Below, one piece after another: positions 1 through 8,384 of a DNA stretch of 64,000 nucleotides. Origin of the DNA: Streptomyces hyderabadensis (GTDB lineage: Bacteria; Actinomycetota; Actinomycetes; Streptomycetales; Streptomycetaceae); assembly GCF_020404845.1 (NCBI RefSeq), contig NZ_JAIOJZ010000021.1, positions 62,001 to 126,000 on the forward strand, read 5' to 3'. Every line of letters starts with the position of its first letter. Position 1 is the stretch's first letter. The position numbers were made by a program, and so were the translations under genes. The notes beneath the pieces were generated by a model. The model saw only the letters and a list, made by a program, of their open reading frames with translations. It was not told the DNA's origin and did no database searches.

Positions 1-1212
1 GTCGTTGACGGCGGCGAACGCCTCGGCCTCGCCGGTCACCTTCTGCACGCTGAGGACCGGACCGAAGACCTCCTCGTGGGCCAGGGTGGTGTCGCTGGGC
101 AGGTCGGTGAGGACGGTCGGGGCGTAGGAGGCACCGTCGCGCTTGCCGCCGGTGAGGAGCTTGGCGCCCGCGGTGACGGCCTCCTCGACCCACGCCGCCA
201 CGCGCTCGGCGGCGGCCTCGCTGACCAGCGGGCCGACGTCCGTGGCGTCGTCGTTCGGGTCACCGGTGACCTGGGCCTCGACGGCGGCGACGATGCGCGG
301 CAGCAGCCGGTCGTACACGGCGGCGTCGGCGATCACCCGCTGAACGGAGATGCAGGACTGGCCGCCCTGGTAGTTGGAGAACGTCGCGATGCGGGACGCG
401 GCCCGGTCCAGGTCCTCGTCGCTCGCCCAGTCGGCGAGGACGACGGCCGCGCCGTTGCCGCCCAGCTCCAGCGTGCAGTGCTTGCGGGGCACCGAGTCCA
501 TGATCGCGTAGCCGACGGTCTCGGAGCCGGTGAAGGAGATGACCGGCAGGCGCTCGTCCTGGACGAGGGCGGGCATGCGGTCGTTGGGGACCGGGAGGAT
601 GCTCCAGGAGCCGGCGGGCAGGTCGGTCTCGGCGAGCAGGTCGCCGAGGATCAGGCCGGAGAGGGGCGTCGCGGGGGCGGGCTTGAGGATGATGGGCGCG
701 CCGGCGGCGATCGCGGGGGCGATCTTGTGGGCGCACAGGTTGAGCGGGAAGTTGAAGGGCGCGATGCCGAGGACGACGCCCTTGGGGAAGCGGCGGGTCA
801 GCGCGAGGCGGCCCTGACCGCCGGCGTCCGTGTCGAGGCGCTGGGCCTCGCCGCCGTTGAAGCGGCGGGCCTCCTCGGCGGCGAAGCGGAACACCGAGAT
901 CGCGCGGCCGACCTCGCCGCGGGCCCACTTGATCGGCTTGCCGTTCTCGGCGGAGATCAGGCGGGCGATCTCCTCGGTGCGCTCCGTCAGGCGGCGGCCG
1001 ACGTGGTCGAGGGCGGCGGCGCGGACGTGGGCGGGGGTCGCGGCGAAGTCCTCGCGGACGGCGTACGCGGCGGCGACGGCCTCTTCGACCTGGGCGTCGG
1101 TGGGGAGGCTCACCGTGCCGACGGTGGTGCCGTCCCAGGGGGAGGTGACGTCGAAGTCGGACTCGCCGGTGGCCTGGCGGCCGGCGAGCCAGAAGGCGTG
1201 GGTGGCAGTCAT
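1..1212 (-). CDS. aldehyde dehydrogenase, C-terminus cut by window edge
   Basis: This is an NAD(P)-dependent aldehyde dehydrogenase that oxidises an aldehyde to an acid. The 404 visible codons cover the N-terminal cofactor domain and most of the catalytic domain. The general-base motif LELGGNG and the nucleophile motif GQSCISV (Cys near residue 287) are both present. The last ~60-80 residues lie beyond the window start. The ATG at 1212 gives a normal family N-terminus. A PucR regulator lies upstream on the same strand and gabT lies nearby, so succinate semialdehyde from GABA is an attractive substrate. That is inference: the active-site sequence differs from the GQDCTA form of the two other aldehyde dehydrogenases here, and other short aldehydes are possible. 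Confidence 0.93.
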   Translation of the reverse strand, partial: MTATHAFWLAGRQATGESDFDVTSPWDGTTVGTVSLPTDAQVEEAVAAAYAVREDFAATPAHVRAAALDHVGRRLTERTEEIARLISAENGKPIKWARGEVGRAISVFRFAAEEARRFNGGEAQRLDTDAGGQGRLALTRRFPKGVVLGIAPFNFPLNLCAHKIAPAIAAGAPIILKPAPATPLSGLILGDLLAETDLPAGSWSILPVPNDRMPALVQDERLPVISFTGSETVGYAIMDSVPRKHCTLELGGNGAAVVLADWASDEDLDRAASRIATFSNYQGGQSCISVQRVIADAAVYDRLLPRIVAAVEAQVTGDPNDDATDVGPLVSEAAAERVAAWVEEAVTAGAKLLTGGKRDGASYAPTVLTDLPSDTTLAHEEVFGPVLSVQKVTGEAEAFAAVND

Positions 1213-1410
1213 GTCGGGTCCCGGCCCTTCCGCGTTGGGGTGGTGTGTGGTGTGTGTACGCCGTGCGGGGTCCACGGTAGGGCGGGGTGAGGTGGCCCGT
1301 GTTTGTCCGGGGTGTCGTGGTGGGGGTGGGTTCTTCGACGGTGTGGCCAGGTGGGGGCGTGCGGGTGTGGGCGTTCCGGGTTTCGCCCCCGCCGCCCCTT
1401 CCCGTTCCGA

Positions 1411-1484
1411 CCCCGGGGGCTGCCGCCCCCGGACCCCCGCTTCGGCCCTAACCGGGCCTCGTCCTCAAACGCCGGACGGGCTGA
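1411..1484. repeat. Streptomyces-type intergenic repeat with GC hairpin
   Basis: The 308-base gap 1213-1520 contains no gene. Its main feature is a perfect 8-bp stem (1413-1420 with 1425-1432, loop TGCC), followed by a block whose core CTCAAACGCCGGACGGGCTG (1461-1480) I recognise as a recurrent intergenic element of Streptomyces chromosomes. It lies just downstream of the PucR gene, so the hairpin may end its transcript. Recognition is from memory, and only one copy is visible here. Confidence 0.55.
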
Positions 1485-1520
1485 GTGCACCGGACGGCCG
1501 TCGGTGCCCGGAGTACGGGA

Positions 1521-3170
1521 CTAGTCCGGCGCCGTTGCCTTCAGGGCCAGCCACAGCTCCATGCGGACGTCCGGGTCGTCCAGGGAGCGGCCCAGGATCT
1601 CCTCCACCCGGCGCATCCGGTAGCGCAGGGTGTGGCGGTGGACGCCCAGGTCGGCGGCGGCCGCGTCCCACTGGCCGTGCCGGGAGAGCCAGGCGCGCAC
1701 GGAGGCGACCAGGTCGCCCCGGCCGGTGGCGTCGTGGTCGCGCAGCGCCCGCAGGAGGCCGTCGGCGAAGGCGCGCACCGCGTCGTCGGCGAGGAGCGGC
1801 AGCACCGAGCCGGCCGCCACGTGCTCGTGCTCCACGCAGACGCGGCCGCGCCGGCGGGCCACCGACAGGGCCTGCTGGGCCTGCTTGTAGGCGGCGGACG
1901 CGGCGATGGGGCCGGAGGGGGCGGAGAGACCGACGACGAGGCTCTCCTCGTCGCCGCCCGCCAGCGACTCGGACGCCGGGCGGGCCGCCTCCAGCGCCGA
2001 CGCGTGCTCGACGCAGGCGGCGACGGCCGCGCCCCCGTCGGTGGCCAGCACCACCAGGCGTTCGCCCTCCGGGACGACCAGCACCGCCTCGCCGGAGCGG
2101 GCGGCCGCGGACTCCACGACCTCGGTGAGGGTGCCGAGCGGGTCGCCCCCCGTCTCGGCGGCCGGGTCACCGGTGGACTGTACGGCCGTGGCGGCTTTGG
2201 CCCTGGCCGCCGGTGACTCGGCGACGGCGATCCGGAACGGCGCGTCCAGCAGGCCGCCGTACAGGTCCCCGGCGACCGCGCGGGCGTGGTCGGGTTCGCC
2301 GGCCAGCAGCATGCGCAGTACGGCCGCGTCGATGCGCAGCCCGGCCTCGTGCAGGGAGCGGGAGCGTTCCGTGGTGAGGGTCAGCAGGGCGATGGCGGAG
2401 TGGACGGCGTACCGCTCGGCGGTGCCGAGGGCGGCGGCGGTGCCGACGGCGAGCGCGGAGCGGGGCCTGCGGGAGGTGCCCAGGGAGTGCAGCTCGACCC
2501 GGTCGGCGTTCTCGGGGTGTTCGGCGTTCTGGGCTCCGCCGACCACGGAGGAGGCGGGGGCGGGGCGCTCGCGCAGCCGTTGCACGTCCGCGGTGAGCTT
2601 CGCGGCCCTGCGGCCCGCCCACTCCGGTGCGGTGGCGACGACGGCGCCCGAGGCGTCGTACAGCGCCGCCCAGCCGTCGACCTGGGCGGCGAGCGCGGCC
2701 AGCAGGCCCTCCGGGCCGTCGGTCAGGGTCCGCCGGGTCAGCTCCCGCTGGGCGGCGAAGCCCGCGGTGACCGCCCGGTACTGGTCGGCGGCGATGGCGG
2801 CGGAGACGGCCTTGCTGATGGCGAGGAAGGGGGTGCGGCGCGGCACCTCCAGCAGCGGCAGGCCCTCCTGCCGGGCGGCGTCCACCAGCGCCTGGGGGAT
2901 GTCGTCGTAGTTGACCCCGACGGCGAATCCGAGGCCCACCACTCCAGCGTCCGCCAGCCGTTTCACGTACCGGTGCATCGCCGCGGGGTCCTCGGCGTCC
3001 AGCTTCAGGGCGGTGATCAGCAGCAGTTCCCCGCCCTCCATGTAGGGCACGGGGTCGGCGAGTTCGCTGACGTGGGCCCAGCGCACCGGCACGTCGAGGC
3101 GGTCCTCGCCGGCCCGCACGGTCAGCTTGAGCGCCGAGTGGTGGACGAGCGAGGCGAGCGTGGGGGGCAT
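1521..3170 (-). CDS. PucR-family transcriptional regulator
   Basis: The 549-residue protein has the two-part layout of PucR/CdaR-like regulators. An N-terminal PucR ligand-sensing domain (about residues 5-125) is followed by a GGDEF-like middle region and a C-terminal helix-turn-helix (about 485-545, around GVHRHTLRYRMRRVEEILGR). It is a DNA-binding activator or repressor of nitrogen or amino-acid catabolism. It sits between the aldehyde dehydrogenase (1-1212) and the TraG-like gene, with gabT just beyond, so control of GABA or polyamine use is likely but not shown by sequence. The ATG at 3170 fits the family N-terminus (LASLVHHSALKLTV). Confidence 0.9.
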   Translation of the reverse strand: MPPTLASLVHHSALKLTVRAGEDRLDVPVRWAHVSELADPVPYMEGGELLLITALKLDAEDPAAMHRYVKRLADAGVVGLGFAVGVNYDDIPQALVDAARQEGLPLLEVPRRTPFLAISKAVSAAIAADQYRAVTAGFAAQRELTRRTLTDGPEGLLAALAAQVDGWAALYDASGAVVATAPEWAGRRAAKLTADVQRLRERPAPASSVVGGAQNAEHPENADRVELHSLGTSRRPRSALAVGTAAALGTAERYAVHSAIALLTLTTERSRSLHEAGLRIDAAVLRMLLAGEPDHARAVAGDLYGGLLDAPFRIAVAESPAARAKAATAVQSTGDPAAETGGDPLGTLTEVVESAAARSGEAVLVVPEGERLVVLATDGGAAVAACVEHASALEAARPASESLAGGDEESLVVGLSAPSGPIAASAAYKQAQQALSVARRRGRVCVEHEHVAAGSVLPLLADDAVRAFADGLLRALRDHDATGRGDLVASVRAWLSRHGQWDAAAADLGVHRHTLRYRMRRVEEILGRSLDDPDVRMELWLALKATAPD

Positions 3171-3329
3171 GGGGCCTTGGCCTTCGGGTCTGCGTCGGGG
3201 GCGGGAGGCGGTCGCGGGGTCGGTGGTCGATGTGGAGCCGCTGTGATCTTTTGGCCGCCGCGTATGAACGACCTGTGTCGATTCTGCCTCACTGTACGGT
3301 CCCGGGTGCCCGCCCGGGGCCCGTACCGC

Positions 3330-5501
3330 TCACCCGCGCAGATCCACCAGCAGCGGCGGCGCGTGCTCCCCCTTCACGCTGGTCAGCGACAGCACCGCGT
3401 GCCCGGCCGGCACGGCGTGCGCCAGCTCGGAGGCCGACCAGCGTTCCCGCTCGACCTGGCGCACGGTCACCGCGCGCGCGGTGGGCGCCTTGCCGGTGAT
3501 CACCCGGCGGAGCATGTGCACGGCCTTGCCCGCCGGGGTCTCGGCGATGATCTGCCGGTCGGTGACGTCGCGCGCCTCGGTCCACTCCTTGCCCCACACT
3601 TCGGCGAAGTCCTGCCCGTCCCAGGGGGTGAGCCCGGACAGCGCCATCCGGCACCCGATGGCCCCGAGCAGCGGTCCGCGCAGCGGGCGCGGTACGTCGT
3701 CCAGGGTGCGCAGGGTCAGGACCACGCCGGCCCCGGCGGAGCGCAGCCGCTGCACGCCCCGTACCGCCTCCGGCGTCACCACGCCGCTGGCGTCGTCCAG
3801 CACCAGGCAGGCGAAGAGCGAGCGGTCCTCCCGCACCGAGACGCTCGCGGTGAACTGGGCGAGCACCAGCCGCGCCAGCATCCGGGAGGCGTCGGCGTGA
3901 CCGCGCTGGGGCAGGTCGATGCGGACCCGCACCGGGTGGTCGAGGGCCTTGAGGGAGAAGGGCCGGGACTGCCCGGAGGTGTCGAAGAAGGGGGCGAAGG
4001 CGGGGCGGTCCAGGAGCGCCACCCGGTCGGCCAGGACGCCGCCCACGTCCCCGGGCCGGTCCAGCTGGCGTTCGCGTGCGTCCAGCTCGCGCAGCAGGGA
4101 GTCGTGTCCGCCCGCGCGCAGCCCCTCGCGCAGCTCGGCCAGCGGTCCGGGCGCACCCTCCAGCAGCTGCCGCAGCTCCGGCACGCCGGGGAAGCGCCCG
4201 TGCACCGCGCGGAAGGGGCCGAGCAGCTGGGCGAGGACGGTGGTGGAGCGGCGGCTGTCGCCGCCCTGGTGCTGCTCGGCGAGGTCGCCGACCAGGGCCT
4301 CGGCGAGCACGAGGGCGGCCTCGTCGGGGTCGGTGGTGCCGCCGTAGAGGTCGAGGTCGTAGACGGAGTCCGGGTTGCCGATCCGGACGACGACGTCGTA
4401 GGCGTCGGCCGGGCCGAGGTCCGCGCCCGCCGCGCCGACCACGACGACCGCGGCGCGGCCGGCGAGCGCGTGCAGGCACAGCGACTCGGTGAGCGGACGC
4501 ACCACGCTGCCGGTCTTGCCGGAGCCCGCGGGTCCGACGGCCAGCAGGGAGGTGCCGAGCAGTTCGGGGCCGAGGGCGAGACCGGCGCCGCGGTAGGCGT
4601 ACGGGTTGCGGGCGTCGTCGGCGGCGGTGCCGATGCGCACCTGGCCGGTGACGAGGTCGTGCCGGGCCTGCCGGACGGGCAGGTCACGGGCACCGGAGGG
4701 GTGGGGGCAGGCGCCCGCGCCCTCGCTGAGCACGGCACCGGTGAAGGTGGCCAGGCTGTGCCGCCCGCGCTGCACGCCCTGCCAGGCGCGGGCGATGCGG
4801 GCGTGGTCCACGTCGCGCATCAGCCCGGAGCGGGCTTCGGCGGCGAGCCGTTCGGCGGCGTCGTGGGCGCCGGCGGCGCGGAGCGCGGGCCAGGCGGCGG
4901 GGTCCTCCTCGGGGGCGGGCGGGGGGCCGCCGGGTGCGGCGGCACGGCGCCAGGCGGGCGGGCCGTAGCGCCGCCAGATCTCGCCCCAGCGGCCCAGCCG
5001 GCCGACGGCGACCATGATGATGCCGGCGATCAGGACGTAGTAGGCGTAGACGACCACGACCGAGGCGAAGCTGTGCGGCTCGGCCCAGGAGTCCGGGATC
5101 ATGGCGTAGAGGGGCAGCAGCCACCAGCCGCCGAGGTAGCCGTTCCACAGCAGCGACCAGACCAGCCAGCCGACGAGGAACGCGATCACCGCACCGCTCA
5201 GCAGCTGCCGTCCCGGCACCCGCTCGGGCTCCTCCTCGGGCCGCGGCCGGTGTCCGAACCGCCACACCCCGGGCAGGGCCTGGGGGCGCGGGGTGCGCAG
5301 CCAGGTCAGGAAGGCCGAGCCGTCCGAGGTCCCCGGCGCCCGCGTCGGCCGTGGCGGCACCGCGGGTGCCTCGGCGGGCTTCGCGGGCACCTGTGGAGGT
5401 CCCGCCGGGCGCGGCACCGGATTCGCATGCGTGCCCCGCGCGTCCCGGGTCCCGTCGCCGTCCATCGCCCTTGCCCCCTGACCAGCCGCTCCGTCCACCA
5501 T
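3330..5501 (-). CDS. TraG/VirD4/FtsK-like membrane ATPase
   Basis: The 723-residue protein starts with ~95 proline-rich residues. Hydrophobic segments follow at about 101-120, 122-136 and 145-167, then a P-loop ATPase domain with Walker A GPAGSGKT (about 322-329) and Walker B LFACLVLDD (about 561-569). Architecture and sequence resemble TraG/VirD4 coupling or FtsK/HerA DNA-pumping ATPases. No relaxase, replication or integrase gene is nearby, so this appears to be a chromosomal member of unknown role. Start is uncertain: ATG 5501 has little Shine-Dalgarno support, while ATG 5465 (Met13) follows a G-rich tract. It is divergent from gabT. Confidence 0.75.
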   Translation of the reverse strand: MVDGAAGQGARAMDGDGTRDARGTHANPVPRPAGPPQVPAKPAEAPAVPPRPTRAPGTSDGSAFLTWLRTPRPQALPGVWRFGHRPRPEEEPERVPGRQLLSGAVIAFLVGWLVWSLLWNGYLGGWWLLPLYAMIPDSWAEPHSFASVVVVYAYYVLIAGIIMVAVGRLGRWGEIWRRYGPPAWRRAAAPGGPPPAPEEDPAAWPALRAAGAHDAAERLAAEARSGLMRDVDHARIARAWQGVQRGRHSLATFTGAVLSEGAGACPHPSGARDLPVRQARHDLVTGQVRIGTAADDARNPYAYRGAGLALGPELLGTSLLAVGPAGSGKTGSVVRPLTESLCLHALAGRAAVVVVGAAGADLGPADAYDVVVRIGNPDSVYDLDLYGGTTDPDEAALVLAEALVGDLAEQHQGGDSRRSTTVLAQLLGPFRAVHGRFPGVPELRQLLEGAPGPLAELREGLRAGGHDSLLRELDARERQLDRPGDVGGVLADRVALLDRPAFAPFFDTSGQSRPFSLKALDHPVRVRIDLPQRGHADASRMLARLVLAQFTASVSVREDRSLFACLVLDDASGVVTPEAVRGVQRLRSAGAGVVLTLRTLDDVPRPLRGPLLGAIGCRMALSGLTPWDGQDFAEVWGKEWTEARDVTDRQIIAETPAGKAVHMLRRVITGKAPTARAVTVRQVERERWSASELAHAVPAGHAVLSLTSVKGEHAPPLLVDLRG

Positions 5502-5564
5502 CAGCGAGCCAATCTAACGCCCTCCCAGGGGGAGTTCACCGTTTACACGGCCGGGCCCGCGTCG

Positions 5565-5740
5565 ACGTGTCCATATGCCGCCGTTCCCGGCACCTGTCCA
5601 TGTCGGACAAGCGGCCGTCCGGACAACGCCCACATGGAGCATGCCCGCCCCGCACCGCCGGTCCTAGCCTGCGAGAAAAGAAGGCAAGCGTCCGTAAGAT
5701 CCCGCGGATCCCGCCGGCACCCACCAGGTCCCGCGGATCC
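5565..5740. promoter_or_regulatory. divergent gabT control region with repeats
   Basis: The 260-base gap between the TraG-like gene and gabT is rich in short repeats. TGTCCAT occurs at 5568 and 5595. GTCCGGAC is a palindrome at 5617-5624. TCCATGT (5597-5603) is inverted as ACATGGA (5632-5638). A 12-base element TCCCGCGGATCC occurs at 5700-5711 and again at 5729-5740. A -10-like TAGCCT lies at 5665. These are plausible operators for the neighbouring PucR or Lrp regulators, but no binding is demonstrated. Confidence 0.4.
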
Positions 5741-5761
5741 GGCACGACCCCAGGAGCCCCC

Positions 5762-7096
5762 ATGACCGCACTTCCGCAGGAGCGCCGCGTCGTCACCGCC
5801 ATCCCCGGCCCGAAGTCGCAGGAGCTGCAGGCCCGCCGCACGGCCGTGGTCGCGCAGGGGGTGGGCTCCACGCTGCCGGTCTTCGTCGCACGGGCCGGCG
5901 GCGGCGTCATCGAGGACGTCGACGGCAACCGCCTGATCGACTTCGGTTCCGGCATCGCGGTGACCTCGGTCGGCGCCTCCGCCGAGGCCGTCGTGCGCAA
6001 GGCGTCCGCGCAGCTCGCCGACTTCACCCACACCTGTTTCATGGTCACGCCGTACGAGGGCTACGTCGCCGTCGCCGAGGCGCTGGCCGAGCTGACGCCG
6101 GGCGACCACGCGAAGAAGTCGGCGCTGTTCAACAGCGGTGCCGAGGCCGTGGAGAACGCCGTCAAGATCGCACGTGCGTACACCAAGCGGCCGGCCGTCG
6201 TCGTCTTCGATCACGGCTACCACGGCCGGACCAACCTGACGATGGCGCTGACGGCGAAGAACATGCCGTACAAGCACGGCTTCGGCCCCTTCGCCCCCGA
6301 GGTCTACCGCGTGCCGGTCGCCTACGGCTACCGCTGGCCGACCGGCGCCGACAATGCTGGCCCGGAGGCCGCCGCCCAGGCGATCGACCAGATCACCAAG
6401 CAGGTCGGCGCCGAGAACGTGGCCGCGATCATCATCGAGCCGGTGCTCGGTGAGGGCGGTTTCATCGAGCCGGCCAAGGGCTTCCTCCCCGCGATCCGCG
6501 AGTTCGCCTCGGACAACGGCATCGTCTTCGTCGCGGACGAGATCCAGTCCGGCTTCTGCCGCACCGGTCAGTGGTTCGCCTGCGAGGACGAGGGCATCGT
6601 CCCGGACCTGATCACCACCGCGAAGGGCATCGCGGGCGGCCTGCCGCTGTCCGCCGTCACCGGCCGCGCCGAGATCATGGACGCCGCGCACTCCGGCGGC
6701 CTCGGCGGCACCTACGGCGGCAACCCGGTGGCCTGCGCGGGCGCGCTCGGGGCGATCGAGACGATGAGGGAGCTGGACCTCAACGCCAAGGCGAAGAACA
6801 TCGAGGCGGTCATGAAGTCCCGCCTGGCCGCCATGGCGGAGAAGTTCGACGTCATCGGCGACGTCCGGGGCCGCGGCGCGATGATCGCGATCGAGCTGGT
6901 CAAGGACCGCGCCACCAAGGAGCCGCACCCGGAGGCGACCGCCGCGCTGGCCAAGGCCTGCCACCAGGAGGGCCTGCTGGTCCTGACCTGTGGCACCTAC
7001 GGCAACGTGCTGCGCTTCCTGCCCCCGCTGGTGATCGGCGAGGACCTGCTGAACGAGGGCCTCGACATCATCGAGCAGGCCTTCGCCCGCCTCTGA
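5762..7096 (+). CDS. gabT: 4-aminobutyrate aminotransferase
   Basis: This is a class-III PLP-dependent aminotransferase that converts GABA and 2-oxoglutarate to succinate semialdehyde and glutamate. The 444 residues match the family length. Visible features are the cofactor-binding NSGAEAVENAVK segment, the VADEIQSGF motif, and the Schiff-base lysine Lys288 in TTAKGIAGG. ATG 5762 is preceded by AGGAG at 5752-5756. It is transcribed alone in this direction and receives GABA made by the polyamine genes further along. The last six codons plus stop are duplicated just downstream (7102-7119). Confidence 0.95.
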   Translation: MTALPQERRVVTAIPGPKSQELQARRTAVVAQGVGSTLPVFVARAGGGVIEDVDGNRLIDFGSGIAVTSVGASAEAVVRKASAQLADFTHTCFMVTPYEGYVAVAEALAELTPGDHAKKSALFNSGAEAVENAVKIARAYTKRPAVVVFDHGYHGRTNLTMALTAKNMPYKHGFGPFAPEVYRVPVAYGYRWPTGADNAGPEAAAQAIDQITKQVGAENVAAIIIEPVLGEGGFIEPAKGFLPAIREFASDNGIVFVADEIQSGFCRTGQWFACEDEGIVPDLITTAKGIAGGLPLSAVTGRAEIMDAAHSGGLGGTYGGNPVACAGALGAIETMRELDLNAKAKNIEAVMKSRLAAMAEKFDVIGDVRGRGAMIAIELVKDRATKEPHPEATAALAKACHQEGLLVLTCGTYGNVLRFLPPLVIGEDLLNEGLDIIEQAFARL

Positions 7097-7119
7097 CGCA
7101 AGCCTTCGCCCGCCTCTGA
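7079..7119 (+). repeat. 18-bp direct repeat of the gabT 3' end
   Basis: The final 18 bases of gabT, encoding AFARL-stop, occur at 7079-7096 and again perfectly at 7102-7119 after five bases. The copy lies outside the reading frame and is read only as 3' untranslated RNA. A local tandem duplication of 23 bases is the simplest origin. Confidence 0.9.
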
Positions 7120-7470
7120 GTACGAGTGCCGAACGCGCATCTGAGCCGCGTTTCGCACGCCTGGCGGGGCGAGCGGCAGAGCGTGTGAAGAACGTGTGCG
7201 GGGTGGATGTCAGGACGCCGATGGCCCTGTCCTGAGCGCACCCCCTGCCGTAGGTTCTACGCAGATGAGAGATGGACCCGCCCACAGGGGACTGTGGGCG
7301 GATCATCAGGACGAGGCTTCCCCGGCTTCGACCTGGTCGTGCCTCGCGCACACAACCGGAGCCCGCGGGTTCCGGCTTCCTCACCGATCGGACGGTCGCC
7401 CGCCCCAAACCCCCCGGGGCGCGCGGCGTTCCGGTCAGGACGGCCGCCTCGGCACTCGGGACGGTGGTTC
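7120..7470. other. gene-free stretch downstream of gabT
   Basis: Most of the 434-base gap 7097-7530 has no reading frame with a ribosome binding site and Streptomyces-like codon use. Apart from the hairpins listed separately at 7278-7301 and 7471-7514, I see only a short GC stem around 7363-7385. A small RNA is possible, but nothing in the sequence requires one. Confidence 0.5.
7278..7301 (+). terminator. probable gabT terminator hairpin
   Basis: A perfect 10-bp stem (7278-7287 with 7292-7301) closes a GGGA tetraloop, about 180 bases after the gabT stop. There is no uridine tract, which is usual for Streptomyces terminators. Confidence 0.55.
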
Positions 7471-7514
7471 ACCGAAGGGCCGACACACTCCCCCCCTTGT
7501 GCCGGCCCTTCGGT
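7471..7514. terminator. strong hairpin terminator
   Basis: A 17-bp stem with a single mismatch (7471-7487 with 7498-7514) closes a 10-base loop. It begins 17 bases beyond the stop of the minus-strand TPR gene, so it most likely terminates that gene. It could also stop read-through from gabT. Confidence 0.8.
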
Positions 7515-7530
7515 GTTCCCTCCCCCGGTA

Positions 7531-8340
7531 TCACGCCCCTGGTTCCTCCCCGGTGATGCGGGCGAGCAGGGCGCGGGCCTCGCCGGTGCGCGGATGGGAC
7601 GGGTGCAGCTGCCGTTCGCAGTCGGCCAGCGACCGTCGTACGGCGTCCTCCGCCTCGGTGCGGCGGCCCAGTCCGTACAGGGCCTCGGCGGTGACCAGGT
7701 CCGGGTACCCGGCGGCGTAGCGGGGCCGCTGCGGCGGGATCCGGCGGACCTCGGCCAGCGCCTCCTCATGGCGGCCCTGGCCGTTCAGGCTACGCGCCAG
7801 CGTGGTGTTCAGGACGTCGGCGGCGGGCCCCTTCGCCCGGGGCAGGTTGCCGCGGGCGACTGCCTCCGCCTCCTCGTGGCGGCCCAGCCCGCACAGCACG
7901 ACGGCCAGGTGCCCCAGGGTGTTGATCTCCAGCGCCGCGACCGGGGCGCGGTGGGCGATCCGGTTCAGCTCCCTCAGGACGCCGTTCGCCTCGGTCTCCG
8001 CCTCCGGGTACCGCTCCAGGCCGGCCAGGGCGACCACGCGGTTGCTGCGGGCGATCAGTCGCAGCATCTGCGAGTTGAGGCCGACCGGCTCCAGCTCCGC
8101 GATCAGCGTGTCCAGTTCGTCGAGCGCCTCGGCCATCCGTCCGTGCATGACGGCCGCGCCCGTGGCCAGCACCCTCGCCTCCCAGTGCGGCGGGCGCCTG
8201 CGCCAGGGGCGCCGCGGAAGGGCGGCCAGGGCCCGGGCCTCGGCCTCGACCTCCTCGTACCGGCCCTCGCTGGTCATCGCCTTCAGCCGGGCGAAGGTCT
8301 CGCCCCACTGGCTGTCCCGTGCCGTTCGTATGGTCGTCAC
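7531..8340 (-). CDS. tetratricopeptide-repeat protein of unknown function
   Basis: The 269-residue soluble protein consists almost entirely of paired amphipathic helices with TPR spacing. The alanine-, glycine- and leucine-rich blocks include GRYEEVEAEARALAAL near the N-terminus, GRHEEAEAVARGNL in the middle and GRRTEAEDAVRRSLAD near the end. Such proteins act as protein-protein scaffolds. No catalytic motif is visible. GTG 8340 is the start that gives a complete first repeat. It ends at the strong hairpin 7471-7514 and is divergent from the PAP2 phosphatase gene, with 44 bases between the two starts. No specific partner is suggested. Confidence 0.8.
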   Translation of the reverse strand: MTTIRTARDSQWGETFARLKAMTSEGRYEEVEAEARALAALPRRPWRRRPPHWEARVLATGAAVMHGRMAEALDELDTLIAELEPVGLNSQMLRLIARSNRVVALAGLERYPEAETEANGVLRELNRIAHRAPVAALEINTLGHLAVVLCGLGRHEEAEAVARGNLPRAKGPAADVLNTTLARSLNGQGRHEEALAEVRRIPPQRPRYAAGYPDLVTAEALYGLGRRTEAEDAVRRSLADCERQLHPSHPRTGEARALLARITGEEPGA

Positions 8341-8384
8341 GGGCGGTGAGAATACGGGAGGGCGGACCTGCGAAGCTGGGCGTC

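Noticed and set aside
76..1290. Long plus-strand frame (404 codons) opposite the aldehyde dehydrogenase
   Set aside because: It is the GC-rich antisense shadow of a clear aldehyde dehydrogenase; its product is Gly/Val/Arg-rich without any known motif.
2286..5765. 1159-codon plus-strand frame across PucR and the TraG-like gene
   Set aside because: It spans two well-supported minus-strand genes and their intergenic region, with low-complexity product and no start signal.
5543..7408. 621-codon minus-strand frame over gabT
   Set aside because: It is antisense to gabT, whose active-site residues are clear. No ribosome binding site or conserved domain is seen.
7196..7720. Possible genes in the gap after gabT
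   Set aside because: Several short frames exist, but they have poor third-position GC pattern, cross the strong hairpin at 7471-7514 or run into the TPR gene.
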